Part shown: piece after piece, positions 20,938 through 29,306 of the stretch | Layout: each line of letters begins with the position of its first letter | Numbering within the stretch: position 1 is the first letter of the stretch | Assembly (NCBI GenBank): GCA_035638075.1 | Contig: DASRAU010000043.1 | Coordinates: forward strand, 1-64,000 | DNA length: 64,000 nucleotides | Reading direction: 5' to 3' | From: DASRAU01 sp035638075 | Lineage (GTDB): Bacteria; Acidobacteriota; Polarisedimenticolia; Gp22-AA2 | Translations under genes and position numbers: made by a program | The notes under the pieces: model-generated | Told to the model about the DNA's origin: nothing | Databases searched by the model: none | What the model saw: only the letters and a program-made list of their open reading frames with translations

Positions 20938-22536
20938 ATGGGCCGGACTCGCAGGGAGTTCCTCGCCACGTGTGGCGCGGGCGCCGCGCTCTGGGCCGGG
21001 GCGCAGCTCATCCCGGGACAGATCTTCATCAGCCGCGTCGAGGCCGACGAGATCTCTCCGGACACGCTGCGCGAGCTCGCCGCCTTCGCCCTCGATCGCG
21101 CGAAGAAGGCGGGCGCCACCTACGCCGACATCCGCATCAACCGCTACCGCACGCAGCTCGTCACGCTGCGCTCCCAGCCGGATTTCGCGAGCGGCACGCT
21201 GAACCACGTGCCTGCCATCAACGAAACCGGGTCGTTCGGCTTCGGCGTGCGGGTGATCGCCGCCGGAGCGTGGGGCTTCGCCGGTCGGCACGTCGTCACG
21301 AAGGACGCCATCGCCGCCGCCGCGAAGGAGGCGGTCGCCATCGCGCGCGCCGATGCGCCGCTGCGGCGCGAGCCGGTGCGTCTCGCGAAGGTGGCCGCCT
21401 GCACCGAGTCGTATCGCACGCCCGTGAAGCAGGATCCGTTCGCGGTCACCGTGCAGGACAAGCTGGAGTTCCTGCGCGGCCTCAACGGCGAGGTCAAGAA
21501 GGTCGAAGGTGTTTTCTCCGCCAACGGGACGATCTCGCTCCGGCGCGAGAATCGCTTCTTCGCCTCGAGCGAGGGAAGCCGCATCGAGCAGGAGGTCGTG
21601 CACACCGCCTCCGAGCTGACCGCGACCGCCGTCGAGAAGGGACGCAAGACCAAGTCGCGCACCTACCGGCCGCACGCCGTCGCCGCCGGCTGGGAGCAGG
21701 TCGAGCGGGCGCGCTATGCCGACCATGCCCGCCGCCTCGGTGAAGAGGCGGTCGCCCATCTCAAGTCGCCGTCGGTCGAGCCGGGGACGAAGGACGTCGT
21801 GCTGATGCCGAGCCATCTCGGCCTGACGATCCATGAATCGCTCGGGCATTCGACCGAGCTGGACCGGGCGCTCGGCTACGAGGCGGATCTCGCCGGCACC
21901 ACCTTCCTGACGACCGACAAGCTCGGGAAGCTGCGCGTCGGGTCGGACCTCGTGAACGTCAACGGCGATCGCATCCGCCCCGAAAGCCTGTCGACGTGCG
22001 GCTGGGACGACGATGGCGTGAAGACGAAGCAGTTCCCGCTGTTCAGCAAGGGGATCTTCGTCGGCTACCAGACGATCCGCGACCAGGCCCACCTCATCGG
22101 CGCCGAGGAGTCCACCGGCTGCTGCTACGCCGACTCGTACGCGTCGGTCCCGTTCCAGCGCATGCCGAACGTCCGGCTCGAGCCGGCGAAGGAGGCGGTC
22201 AGCCTCGACGATCTCGTCGCCGGAGTGGACGATGGCATTTTGATCGACGGCCGCGGCTCCTGGTCCATCGACCAGCAGCGCTACAACTTCCAGTTCGGCG
22301 GCGACGCCTTCTGGGAGATCAAGGGCGGCAAGGTCGGGCGCATGCTCGCCGACGTCGCGTACCAGAGCCGCACTCCGGACTTCTGGCAGGCGTGCGACGG
22401 GCTCGGCGGCGAGGCGACCTGGGAGAACGTCGGGCTGCAGAACGACGGCAAGGGACAGCCCCAGCAGGTGAATGCCATGAGCCACGGCTGCCCGCCCGGC
22501 CGCTTCCGGCGCGTCAACGTGCTCAGGACCGAGTGA
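20938..22536 (+). CDS. tldD: TldD-like metalloprotease with Tat signal
   Basis: 532-aa PmbA/TldD-family protease subunit. The active-site motif is HESLGH, giving the TldD-type HExxxH (His299, Glu300, His304). The N-terminus carries a twin-arginine signal (TRREFLA followed by a hydrophobic Ala/Gly-rich stretch), so this copy should be exported folded; E. coli TldD is cytosolic. A GGAGGGACG ribosome-binding site precedes ATG20938. The stop overlaps the start of the partner gene by one base, implying a TldD-TldE heterodimer. TldD/E enzymes trim unstructured peptides; the substrate here is unknown. Confidence 0.92.
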   Translation: MGRTRREFLATCGAGAALWAGAQLIPGQIFISRVEADEISPDTLRELAAFALDRAKKAGATYADIRINRYRTQLVTLRSQPDFASGTLNHVPAINETGSFGFGVRVIAAGAWGFAGRHVVTKDAIAAAAKEAVAIARADAPLRREPVRLAKVAACTESYRTPVKQDPFAVTVQDKLEFLRGLNGEVKKVEGVFSANGTISLRRENRFFASSEGSRIEQEVVHTASELTATAVEKGRKTKSRTYRPHAVAAGWEQVERARYADHARRLGEEAVAHLKSPSVEPGTKDVVLMPSHLGLTIHESLGHSTELDRALGYEADLAGTTFLTTDKLGKLRVGSDLVNVNGDRIRPESLSTCGWDDDGVKTKQFPLFSKGIFVGYQTIRDQAHLIGAEESTGCCYADSYASVPFQRMPNVRLEPAKEAVSLDDLVAGVDDGILIDGRGSWSIDQQRYNFQFGGDAFWEIKGGKVGRMLADVAYQSRTPDFWQACDGLGGEATWENVGLQNDGKGQPQQVNAMSHGCPPGRFRRVNVLRTE

Positions 22537-23909
22537 TGGATCGGACGCCGCTGACCGCGAAGGAAGCCCGCGCGCTGTGCGACCGCGTCCTCGGCTTCTC
22601 GAAGGCCGAGGAGTGCGAGGTGACGATCGAGGCGGGGGCTTCGGCGCACACCCGCTTCGCGGCCTCGGACGTCACGACCGCAGGTTCGGCGACGACGCTC
22701 GCGATCAACGTCACCAGCCGCGCGGGGAAGAAGAGCGGCACGGTGCAGACGAGCGACACCGACGACGCGTCGCTCGAGCGGGCGGTGCGGCGGAGCGAGG
22801 AGATCCTCGCCCTCGCGCCGGAGAGCCCCGAATGGGTGCCCGGTCTGGGGCCGCAGACGTATCCCGCGATCGCCGCGTTCGACGGTGTGACCGCGTCGGC
22901 CGGCCCCGAGGCGCGCCGCGACGGGGCGGCGGCCGCGGTCGAAGCCGCCCGGGCGTCGGGCCTGGCGGCGTCGGGCTTCTTCTCCACCGACGTCACCGCC
23001 TCGGCGATCGCCAACCGCAAGGGCCTCTTCGGCTATCAGCCGGCGACCGAGGCGTCGTTCTCGACGACGATGCGCACCTCCGACGGCACCGGGTCGGGCT
23101 GGGCGGGCGGCAGCGCGAACCGCCTCGCGGACCTGAAGCCGAAGGAGATTGCCGCGAGCGCCGCGAAGAAGGCGCTCGCCTCCGCGAAGCCGCGCGAGCT
23201 CGACCCGGGCCGGTACACCGTCATCCTCGAGCCGCAGGCGGTCGCCGATCTCCTGCAGACGATGCTCGGCGGGATCCAGGCGCGCGCCGCGGACGAAGGC
23301 CGTAGCGTCTTCTCGAAACCGGGCGGCGGCAACCGCATCGGCGAGAAGGTCTTCGCCGACACGGTCACGCTGCGGTCCGATCCGTTCGACCCGCGCGTCC
23401 CCGGCCGTCCGTGGATCGCCGCGGCCGGGTTCGGCGGGGGAGGCGGGTTCTTCGGCGCCGGCCAGCAGAGCACGGGCCTGCCGGCGGTGAAGGTGACCTG
23501 GGTCGAGCGCGGCACGCTCAGGAACCTCAGCGTCGATCGCTACTGGGCGCAGAAGACGAACACGAAGCCGATGCCGTACCCCGGCAGCCTCGTGCTCGAC
23601 GGAGGGAGCGGCACGCTCGACGAGCTCCTGGCCGGCTGCGAGCGCGGACTTCTCGTGACGCGTTTCTGGTACATCCGCACGCTCAACCCGCAGACGCTGC
23701 AGCAGACCGGTCTGACGCGCGACGGTGTGTGGCTTGTCGAGAAAGGGAAGATCGTGTCGCCGGTCAACAACTTCCGGTTCAACGACGGGCCGGCGGCGCT
23801 TTTGCGCAACGTCGAGGCGATGAGCGCCCCGGTGCGGGCGGGGCGCATGGTGGTGCCGGCGATCCGCGCCCGCGATTTCAACATGGCCTCGAAGAGCGAC
23901 GCCGTCTAG
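22536..23909 (+). CDS. TldE/PmbA-like partner of TldD
   Basis: 457-aa PmbA/TldD-family protein without the HExxxH motif, matching the non-catalytic TldE subunit. It has the family's N-terminal alpha/beta domain and a C-terminal beta-rich domain with GGSGTLDELLAGCERGLLV and the closing MVVPAIRARDFNM. A Gly/Phe-rich loop near residue 300 (GFGGGGGFFGAG) is unusual. ATG22536 overlaps the tldD stop (TGATG). No signal peptide is visible, in contrast to its Tat-targeted partner, so it either travels with TldD by piggy-back export or stays in the cytoplasm. Confidence 0.88.
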   Translation: MDRTPLTAKEARALCDRVLGFSKAEECEVTIEAGASAHTRFAASDVTTAGSATTLAINVTSRAGKKSGTVQTSDTDDASLERAVRRSEEILALAPESPEWVPGLGPQTYPAIAAFDGVTASAGPEARRDGAAAAVEAARASGLAASGFFSTDVTASAIANRKGLFGYQPATEASFSTTMRTSDGTGSGWAGGSANRLADLKPKEIAASAAKKALASAKPRELDPGRYTVILEPQAVADLLQTMLGGIQARAADEGRSVFSKPGGGNRIGEKVFADTVTLRSDPFDPRVPGRPWIAAAGFGGGGGFFGAGQQSTGLPAVKVTWVERGTLRNLSVDRYWAQKTNTKPMPYPGSLVLDGGSGTLDELLAGCERGLLVTRFWYIRTLNPQTLQQTGLTRDGVWLVEKGKIVSPVNNFRFNDGPAALLRNVEAMSAPVRAGRMVVPAIRARDFNMASKSDAV

Positions 23910-23950
23910 GAGTTCCTGAAACCCCGCCTCGCGCGGGAGGAGGAGGTGCG

Positions 23951-24397
23951 ATGGCCTTCCTGTCCCGCCTTGAATCGCTCGCCGCGGCGATCTCCAACCG
24001 GTTGCGCTGGGTGCCTCCGACGCTGGCGCGCCTGACGCTCGGCTGGGTCTTCCTGATGTCCGGGTGGGGCAAGCTCCACCACCTCGACGACATCACCGAG
24101 TTCTTCGAGAGCCTTCACATCCCGGCGGCGCACATCCAGGCGCCGTTCGTCGCGGGATGCGAGTTCATCTGCGGCGCGCTCATCCTCCTCGGGCTGGTCA
24201 CGCGGCTGGCGATCGTGCCGCTCGTCGTCACGATGATCGTGGCCATCCTGACGGCGCGCCGCGAGGAGCTGACGTCCATCGACGCGCTCTTCGGCTTCAT
24301 CGAGTATCTCTACATCGTGATGCTCCTGTACCTCGCGGCCGAGGGACCGGGCCCGCTCTCCCTCGACGGTCTGCGCGGCCGCTCCGGCCGGAGCTGA
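23951..24397 (+). CDS. DoxX-family membrane protein
   Basis: 148-aa protein with about four transmembrane helices and the DoxX-family pattern: TLGWVFLMSGWGKLHHLDD near the start, FVAGCEFICGALILLGLVTR in the middle, and a C-terminal helix. Ribosome-binding site GGAGGAGG precedes ATG23951. It lies 41 bp after the tldE-like gene and may be co-transcribed. DoxX proteins are linked to quinone or thiol redox chemistry in some bacteria; no specific role can be assigned. It converges with the next gene, stop to stop with 1 bp between. Confidence 0.88.
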   Translation: MAFLSRLESLAAAISNRLRWVPPTLARLTLGWVFLMSGWGKLHHLDDITEFFESLHIPAAHIQAPFVAGCEFICGALILLGLVTRLAIVPLVVTMIVAILTARREELTSIDALFGFIEYLYIVMLLYLAAEGPGPLSLDGLRGRSGRS

Positions 24398-24398
24398 C

Positions 24399-27029
24399 TC
24401 AGGGACAGTCGACGGGCGACGCGGCGATGGACGCGTCGCGCGGGGCTGCCTGTCCGGGCATCTCGCCGTCGTACGATCCGCCGCTCCCGTTCGGCCGAAC
24501 CGCCCGCACCAGGTAGAAGAAGGCGTTGCCGACCAGGGGGTTCGGTGCGATGTCGAGCGTGTGGAACGGTCCGTCGTTCTGCAGGCAGGCCTGCACCGCG
24601 GTGCCGAAGTTGCCTCCGGAGGAGCGCAGAAGCGCGGCGCTGCCGCGAATGACATCCCAGCCGCCGATGAAGGAGATCGGGCTCCAGGACAGGTGCGTGT
24701 TGTCGTTCACCCGGAGGTCCGGGTTCTGGTCCGCCTCGTTCTCGAAGACCGCGAAGTCGAGACAGGATCCGAACAGGTCCATGTCGCCGTCCCCGACGAG
24801 GCGGGCCGCCCAGTACCCGTAGCAGCCGACCCCGGCGAACCGCTCCGCCGGCAGGAACGTCCCGTTGCCGACCCCGGGAAAAACGTCCAGCTCATTGCCG
24901 TCCATCGTGACGAGGAGGTCGAGGACGCCGTCGCCGTTGAGATCCGCGAGACTCGGCCCAATCGTCCCCATTCCCCCCTGGTACTGGGAGGACGTGGTGA
25001 ACGTGTTGCCGGGCTGGTGCAGGAGAACGACAGTCCCTCCGGGAAGGTCTGGATTCATGTTTTCACCCTGGATCGAGACGACGAAGTCCACGTCGCCGTC
25101 GCCATCCAGGTCGCCCATCGCCGATCCGCCGGGGTTCAGCGCCTGGAAGAGAATGACACGCGGATCGAACGTGGCATCGCCATGCCCCTTGAGCCAGGCG
25201 AGCTCCCCGAGGATGGCTCCATTTCCGCGGGTGGTGATCACCAGGTCGGGCGTGAGGTCGCCGTCCACGTCGGCGAGATCGACCTGGACCGGCGCCCGTC
25301 CGACGGTGATGGGCGCCTGCGCCGTGTACGCGCCTCCGGCCCCTCTCAGGTAGAGGGTGACCGTGTTGTTGAGGGAGCTGACCACGGCCAGATCGATGTC
25401 GCCGTCGTGATCCAGATCTCCCGCCGCCACGTCCTGGGGCCATTGGACGGTCGGAAGCGTGACGACGGGATCGAACGTGCCGTCGCCGTGCCCCCGGAGC
25501 AGTGACAGCGTTCCCGGGTCGATGGTGGGACCGGTGGGGTCCACGGTGTCCACCTCGACGAGATCCAGCTTGCCGTCGAGATCCAGGTCCGCCGCGATGA
25601 GCGACCCGGCCGGGTTGAACCCGGTGTCGCTCGTCGAGGTGATATTGAACCCGCCGCCCGGCAATGCCAGGCGCACCTCGACCTCTCCCGGGCACGGAGG
25701 CTCTCCGCAGATGATGGGCTGGCTGTGGAGGATGGCCACGTCCGACCGGCCATCGCCGTTGAAATCGGCGGCCACCTCCACACCGATGTGGGCCAGCCCG
25801 TTCGGTGAGGGAAGGCTCGCCGGGACATAAGTCCCGCCCGGCCTCGCCAGCACGAAGATGACGCTGTTCCCGGCGCCTCCCGCGATGGCGAGGTCGAAGC
25901 CAAGGGTGCCGTCGAAATCGCCGATGACCGGCTGAACCGCTTCCAGGCCGGTGGGGAAGGGGGCCCGCGGGGCGAAGGTTCCTCCGCCTCCGATCCAGAG
26001 CTGCGTCTTGTCCCCGGCGCTGAACGAGGTTCCGGTCGTGGTCGCAAGATCCGGCGTCCCGTCCCGGTTCAAATCGCCCACCGCGAGGCCGGTGATGGAC
26101 TGCGGCAGGGTCAGGGTGCTGAACGGGGAGACATCGAACGTGCCGTCGCCGTGTCCGCGCCAGGCGCGCAGCTCGAAGCCGGCCGGTTTCACCTCGACGA
26201 TGAAGTCGGCGACGCCGTCGCCGCTGGCGTCCGCCACGGCGGAGACGAGCTGGGGTGTGGAGGTCGCGATCGACTGTCCCTGGGTGAACGTGCCGGTGGC
26301 ACTGCCCTTGAAGACCACGCTCGCGTTGGCCAGCGTATTCGTGGCCACGACATCGGCGATGTGATCGCCATTGAGGTCGCCCACCGCGAAGGGCGACAGG
26401 CTGAAGTCGATCCCGGCCGGGGCCACGAACGCAGCGAGCCCGGTGAACGTGCCGTTGCCGGCGCCGGTCCAGACGCGGAGCTGGGTGGTCGTTCCGCTGC
26501 CGCTGCGCACGAGGAGATCGAGCTTGCCGTCGGCGTTGCAGTCGTCGAGTGCCAGGCGTCCCGGAAGCGCCAGGTTCGGGGCGACCGGAGTGAAGGTCCC
26601 GTTCCCCTGGCCGAGCAGCACGTGGGCCAGCCAGGAGCTTCCACCCCCGGTCTCGAGGACCAGGTCCGCCTTGCCGTCCAGGTTGACGTCACCGGCAAAG
26701 AGGATGGGGGCGGTCGCGGTGACGCCCGACGAATAGACGACCCCGCCCTGGCGGTAGAGGCCGCCTCCGTCGTTGAGCAGGAGGCTGACCGTGACCGTTT
26801 CGGATGTCCCGAAGCTGCCTCCATTCGGCGTGGCCACGTCGGGCCGTCCGTCGCCGTCGAAGTCGGCCACGGCGAGGCAGCGCGGGTTGTGACCCACTCC
26901 GTAGACGGGGTCGGGCAGGAAGGGGCGCGCTTCGGAGCCGCGTCCGGCGGCATCGCCGCCGACGAGAAGCGCCGTGAGAATCAGGAAGGGCGGGACAGAG
27001 GAATGCCGTCGCCGGAGGTCCTTCGGCAT
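24399..27029 (-). CDS. secreted FG-GAP/VCBS repeat protein
   Basis: 876-aa exported protein with a short hydrophobic signal (PPFLILTALLVGG). The body is a series of FG-GAP/VCBS units, each with an Asp-rich Ca2+ loop such as DFDGDGRPDVA, DVNLDGKADLV, DLNGDHIADVV and DLDHDGDIDLAV. Together these would build one or more seven-bladed beta-propellers. The final ~120 residues form a separate domain found at the end of other acidobacterial secreted proteins (FFYLVRAVRPNGSGG). A TATATT -10 candidate lies at 27068-27073 but the -35 is poor. Probable surface adhesion or binding role; ligand unknown. Confidence 0.85.
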   Translation of the reverse strand: MPKDLRRRHSSVPPFLILTALLVGGDAAGRGSEARPFLPDPVYGVGHNPRCLAVADFDGDGRPDVATPNGGSFGTSETVTVSLLLNDGGGLYRQGGVVYSSGVTATAPILFAGDVNLDGKADLVLETGGGSSWLAHVLLGQGNGTFTPVAPNLALPGRLALDDCNADGKLDLLVRSGSGTTTQLRVWTGAGNGTFTGLAAFVAPAGIDFSLSPFAVGDLNGDHIADVVATNTLANASVVFKGSATGTFTQGQSIATSTPQLVSAVADASGDGVADFIVEVKPAGFELRAWRGHGDGTFDVSPFSTLTLPQSITGLAVGDLNRDGTPDLATTTGTSFSAGDKTQLWIGGGGTFAPRAPFPTGLEAVQPVIGDFDGTLGFDLAIAGGAGNSVIFVLARPGGTYVPASLPSPNGLAHIGVEVAADFNGDGRSDVAILHSQPIICGEPPCPGEVEVRLALPGGGFNITSTSDTGFNPAGSLIAADLDLDGKLDLVEVDTVDPTGPTIDPGTLSLLRGHGDGTFDPVVTLPTVQWPQDVAAGDLDHDGDIDLAVVSSLNNTVTLYLRGAGGAYTAQAPITVGRAPVQVDLADVDGDLTPDLVITTRGNGAILGELAWLKGHGDATFDPRVILFQALNPGGSAMGDLDGDGDVDFVVSIQGENMNPDLPGGTVVLLHQPGNTFTTSSQYQGGMGTIGPSLADLNGDGVLDLLVTMDGNELDVFPGVGNGTFLPAERFAGVGCYGYWAARLVGDGDMDLFGSCLDFAVFENEADQNPDLRVNDNTHLSWSPISFIGGWDVIRGSAALLRSSGGNFGTAVQACLQNDGPFHTLDIAPNPLVGNAFFYLVRAVRPNGSGGSYDGEMPGQAAPRDASIAASPVDCP

Positions 27030-27158
27030 CGTTCCACCTCACGAATCTGGTCTCGGCGAGCGCGGGGAATATACCGCCCCGGCTCGATCCGTGCACCATC
27101 GAATTGGCTCAGCGGGGGAGCCGGGTGGCATAATCCGGGTGCCCTGGGGAACCCTTCC

Positions 27159-29306
27159 ATGCGCCCGATCCGCATCGTGACGGCCTTTCTCCTGACCGCG
27201 GTTTTGGCGCGGCCGGCCCTGACCGACACGCCTCCCTCCCCATCCCCTGCTCAGCCGGCCCCCGGCGCAACCAAGGCGCCTTCCGGCACGCCGATGCCGA
27301 GCCCCCTGGTCGAGCAGACGCGCAGCGAGCTGATCCTCATCGAGGTGTACGCGCGCGATTACAAGGGGAACGTGGTGCGCGATCTGAAACCCGAGGACCT
27401 GGTCCTCAAGGTGGACCAGAACCGGGCGCCGAAGAAGATCGAGACCCTCGAGTTCGTCGATCCGGAGAGCGAAGGGAAGGCTCCCGAGCCGGCGGAGGGG
27501 GAGACGGCCGTGGAGGCGTCACCGGACCAGGCACCGGTGCTCGGGGCGCAGCAGGCCCGCCGCGAGCGGCCGCGCCGGTTCCTGCTCTTTTTCGATGACG
27601 ACACCTCGAGCCCGAACAACATGACCGAGGCGCGCCGCTCCGCGCTCAGGTACCTGCAGGGATCGGGGCTGGCGACCGATCAGTTCGGCCTCGCCGTCTA
27701 CGAGCAGCGGCGCAAGCTCGAGATCCTCTGCCCCTTCACCGACGACCGTGGGGAGCTGACGCGCGCCCTCGAGGCGAGCATCGCGGATGTCGGCCGCTTC
27801 TCCGACTACGCCCTGGAGCGCGTGGCGCGACGCGAGGAGATCGAGAAGCTCCAGCGCGTCGGCGGCAACGGCTCGGTCACCGGCAGCGCCACCGGCAACG
27901 CGGCGATGATCGCCGGCCAGGACCCCGTGGCCCTGATGCGGCAGTACGCGAACGAGGACTCCCTGCGGATGGGGCGCCTCGTGAACAACCTCAAAGTGCT
28001 GGTCGAGTCCCTGGCGGGCTGGGACGGCTACAAGGCGATCGTCTTCTTCAGCGACGGCGTGCCGGAGAACCCGGGCCTCGACTACGGCCTGAACGATCCG
28101 CGCCGCGCCCTGACCGACGAGTTCAGCACGCTCGCTTTCTCGGCCGGAGGGTCGAACGTCGTGCTGCACACGATCCAGACGACGGGCGTCACCGCGGAGG
28201 GGACACGGGAGGTGGGGTCGAGCTTCCGGCGCAGCAACGCCCTGGCGGCGCTCGCGCTCGACACCGGCGGCATCCAGCGCGCCACGAACGATCTGAAGGG
28301 GGCGCTCAACGACATCGAGAACTCGACGCACGGCTACTACCTGCTGTCCTACATGCCTGAAGGGCCTCCCGACGGCGCGAAGCACTCGATCAACGTCAAG
28401 TGCAAGCGGACCGGCGTCCAGCTCCGGTACCGGCAGTTCTTCACCCGCTTCACGCCCGAGGAGGCGCGGACGCGATCGGTGCAGGCGGCCTACCAGGTGC
28501 CGGAGATCCACGACGCGCTCGGGGCCGAGCTGTCGATCATCGGCGGGCCACTCGCCGGATCGCAGCGGGTCGTGGACGTCGTCCTCTATGTCCCTGCCGG
28601 CCGGCTCCTCTACCTGCCGCAACCCGGCGGGGCGAGCGCCAGCGTCGAGGTCGGGTTCGTGGCGCTCGACAAGGACGGCCGCGAGACGCTGCGCGAGTCG
28701 CGGCGCGTGCAGCTCGGCGTCGATTCGTGGCGGGCGCTCCACGGCGGGGCGGTCTCCTACGATTTCTATTCGCGCGTCAAGCTGCCGCTCGGCGCGCAGA
28801 CGCTGACCGCGGTGATCTCCGACCTGCAGTCGGGCGACCTGGGATCCGCGCGGGTCAGTCTCGACGCCTCCGGATCGCCGCCCCCGGCCGTGCACGGCCT
28901 GTCGCTCTACGCCGTCTCCGAGAAGAGCCTGTGGGTGCAGGTGGAGGAGGGGTCGGCGCGCGGCGCGGCGCCGGCGGCCACCGCGAAGTTCACCATCGGC
29001 CCGACCCTGCGCAGCCGTTTCTTCAAGGGGGAGAAGATCTCCTGCGGCTTCAAGAGCACCGACCCGGCGTCCGAGAAGGCGGGGCCGAAGCGCCTCGAGG
29101 TGCGCCGCGGCGAGGAAGTGGTGACGAGCATCCCGGTGCCGGACGGCGGTGGCTCCCAGGCCTCCCTGGGTGGCGGAACGCACGGTCTCGAGGTGCCCAC
29201 CCAGGGCCTCGAGAACGGCGAGTACGTCCTGTCGGTCGAGGAGGACCGGGAGTCCGGCCCGGTCGAGCTCGGCCGTCTGCCTTTCCGCATCGCCACGCGC
29301 CGCTGA
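27159..29306 (+). CDS. VWFA-related secreted protein (acidobacterial type)
   Basis: 715-aa exported protein with signal peptide (RIVTAFLLTAVLARPALT) and a Pro-rich spacer. Residues about 55-100 contain the VWFA-related opening (LIEVYARDYKGNVVRDLKPEDL), and a VWA-like fold follows from FLLFFDDDTSSP. The MIDAS motif is degenerate (DDDTS rather than DxSxS). Later segments (YYLLSYMPEGPPDGAKHSI) match the acidobacterial VWFA-related family. The C-terminal half is beta-rich. ATG27159 begins the signal peptide; the open frame extends far upstream but lacks protein-like sequence. It overlaps the next gene by one base. Confidence 0.85.
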   Translation: MRPIRIVTAFLLTAVLARPALTDTPPSPSPAQPAPGATKAPSGTPMPSPLVEQTRSELILIEVYARDYKGNVVRDLKPEDLVLKVDQNRAPKKIETLEFVDPESEGKAPEPAEGETAVEASPDQAPVLGAQQARRERPRRFLLFFDDDTSSPNNMTEARRSALRYLQGSGLATDQFGLAVYEQRRKLEILCPFTDDRGELTRALEASIADVGRFSDYALERVARREEIEKLQRVGGNGSVTGSATGNAAMIAGQDPVALMRQYANEDSLRMGRLVNNLKVLVESLAGWDGYKAIVFFSDGVPENPGLDYGLNDPRRALTDEFSTLAFSAGGSNVVLHTIQTTGVTAEGTREVGSSFRRSNALAALALDTGGIQRATNDLKGALNDIENSTHGYYLLSYMPEGPPDGAKHSINVKCKRTGVQLRYRQFFTRFTPEEARTRSVQAAYQVPEIHDALGAELSIIGGPLAGSQRVVDVVLYVPAGRLLYLPQPGGASASVEVGFVALDKDGRETLRESRRVQLGVDSWRALHGGAVSYDFYSRVKLPLGAQTLTAVISDLQSGDLGSARVSLDASGSPPPAVHGLSLYAVSEKSLWVQVEEGSARGAAPAATAKFTIGPTLRSRFFKGEKISCGFKSTDPASEKAGPKRLEVRRGEEVVTSIPVPDGGGSQASLGGGTHGLEVPTQGLENGEYVLSVEEDRESGPVELGRLPFRIATRR

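Noticed and set aside
18580..22485. Very long open frame on the minus strand opposite the TSP3 protein and tldD
   Set aside because: G+C-rich third positions suppress stops in the antisense frame. The translation is Arg/Gly/Ala/His-rich, with no domain, signal or plausible start, while the plus strand encodes clear families.
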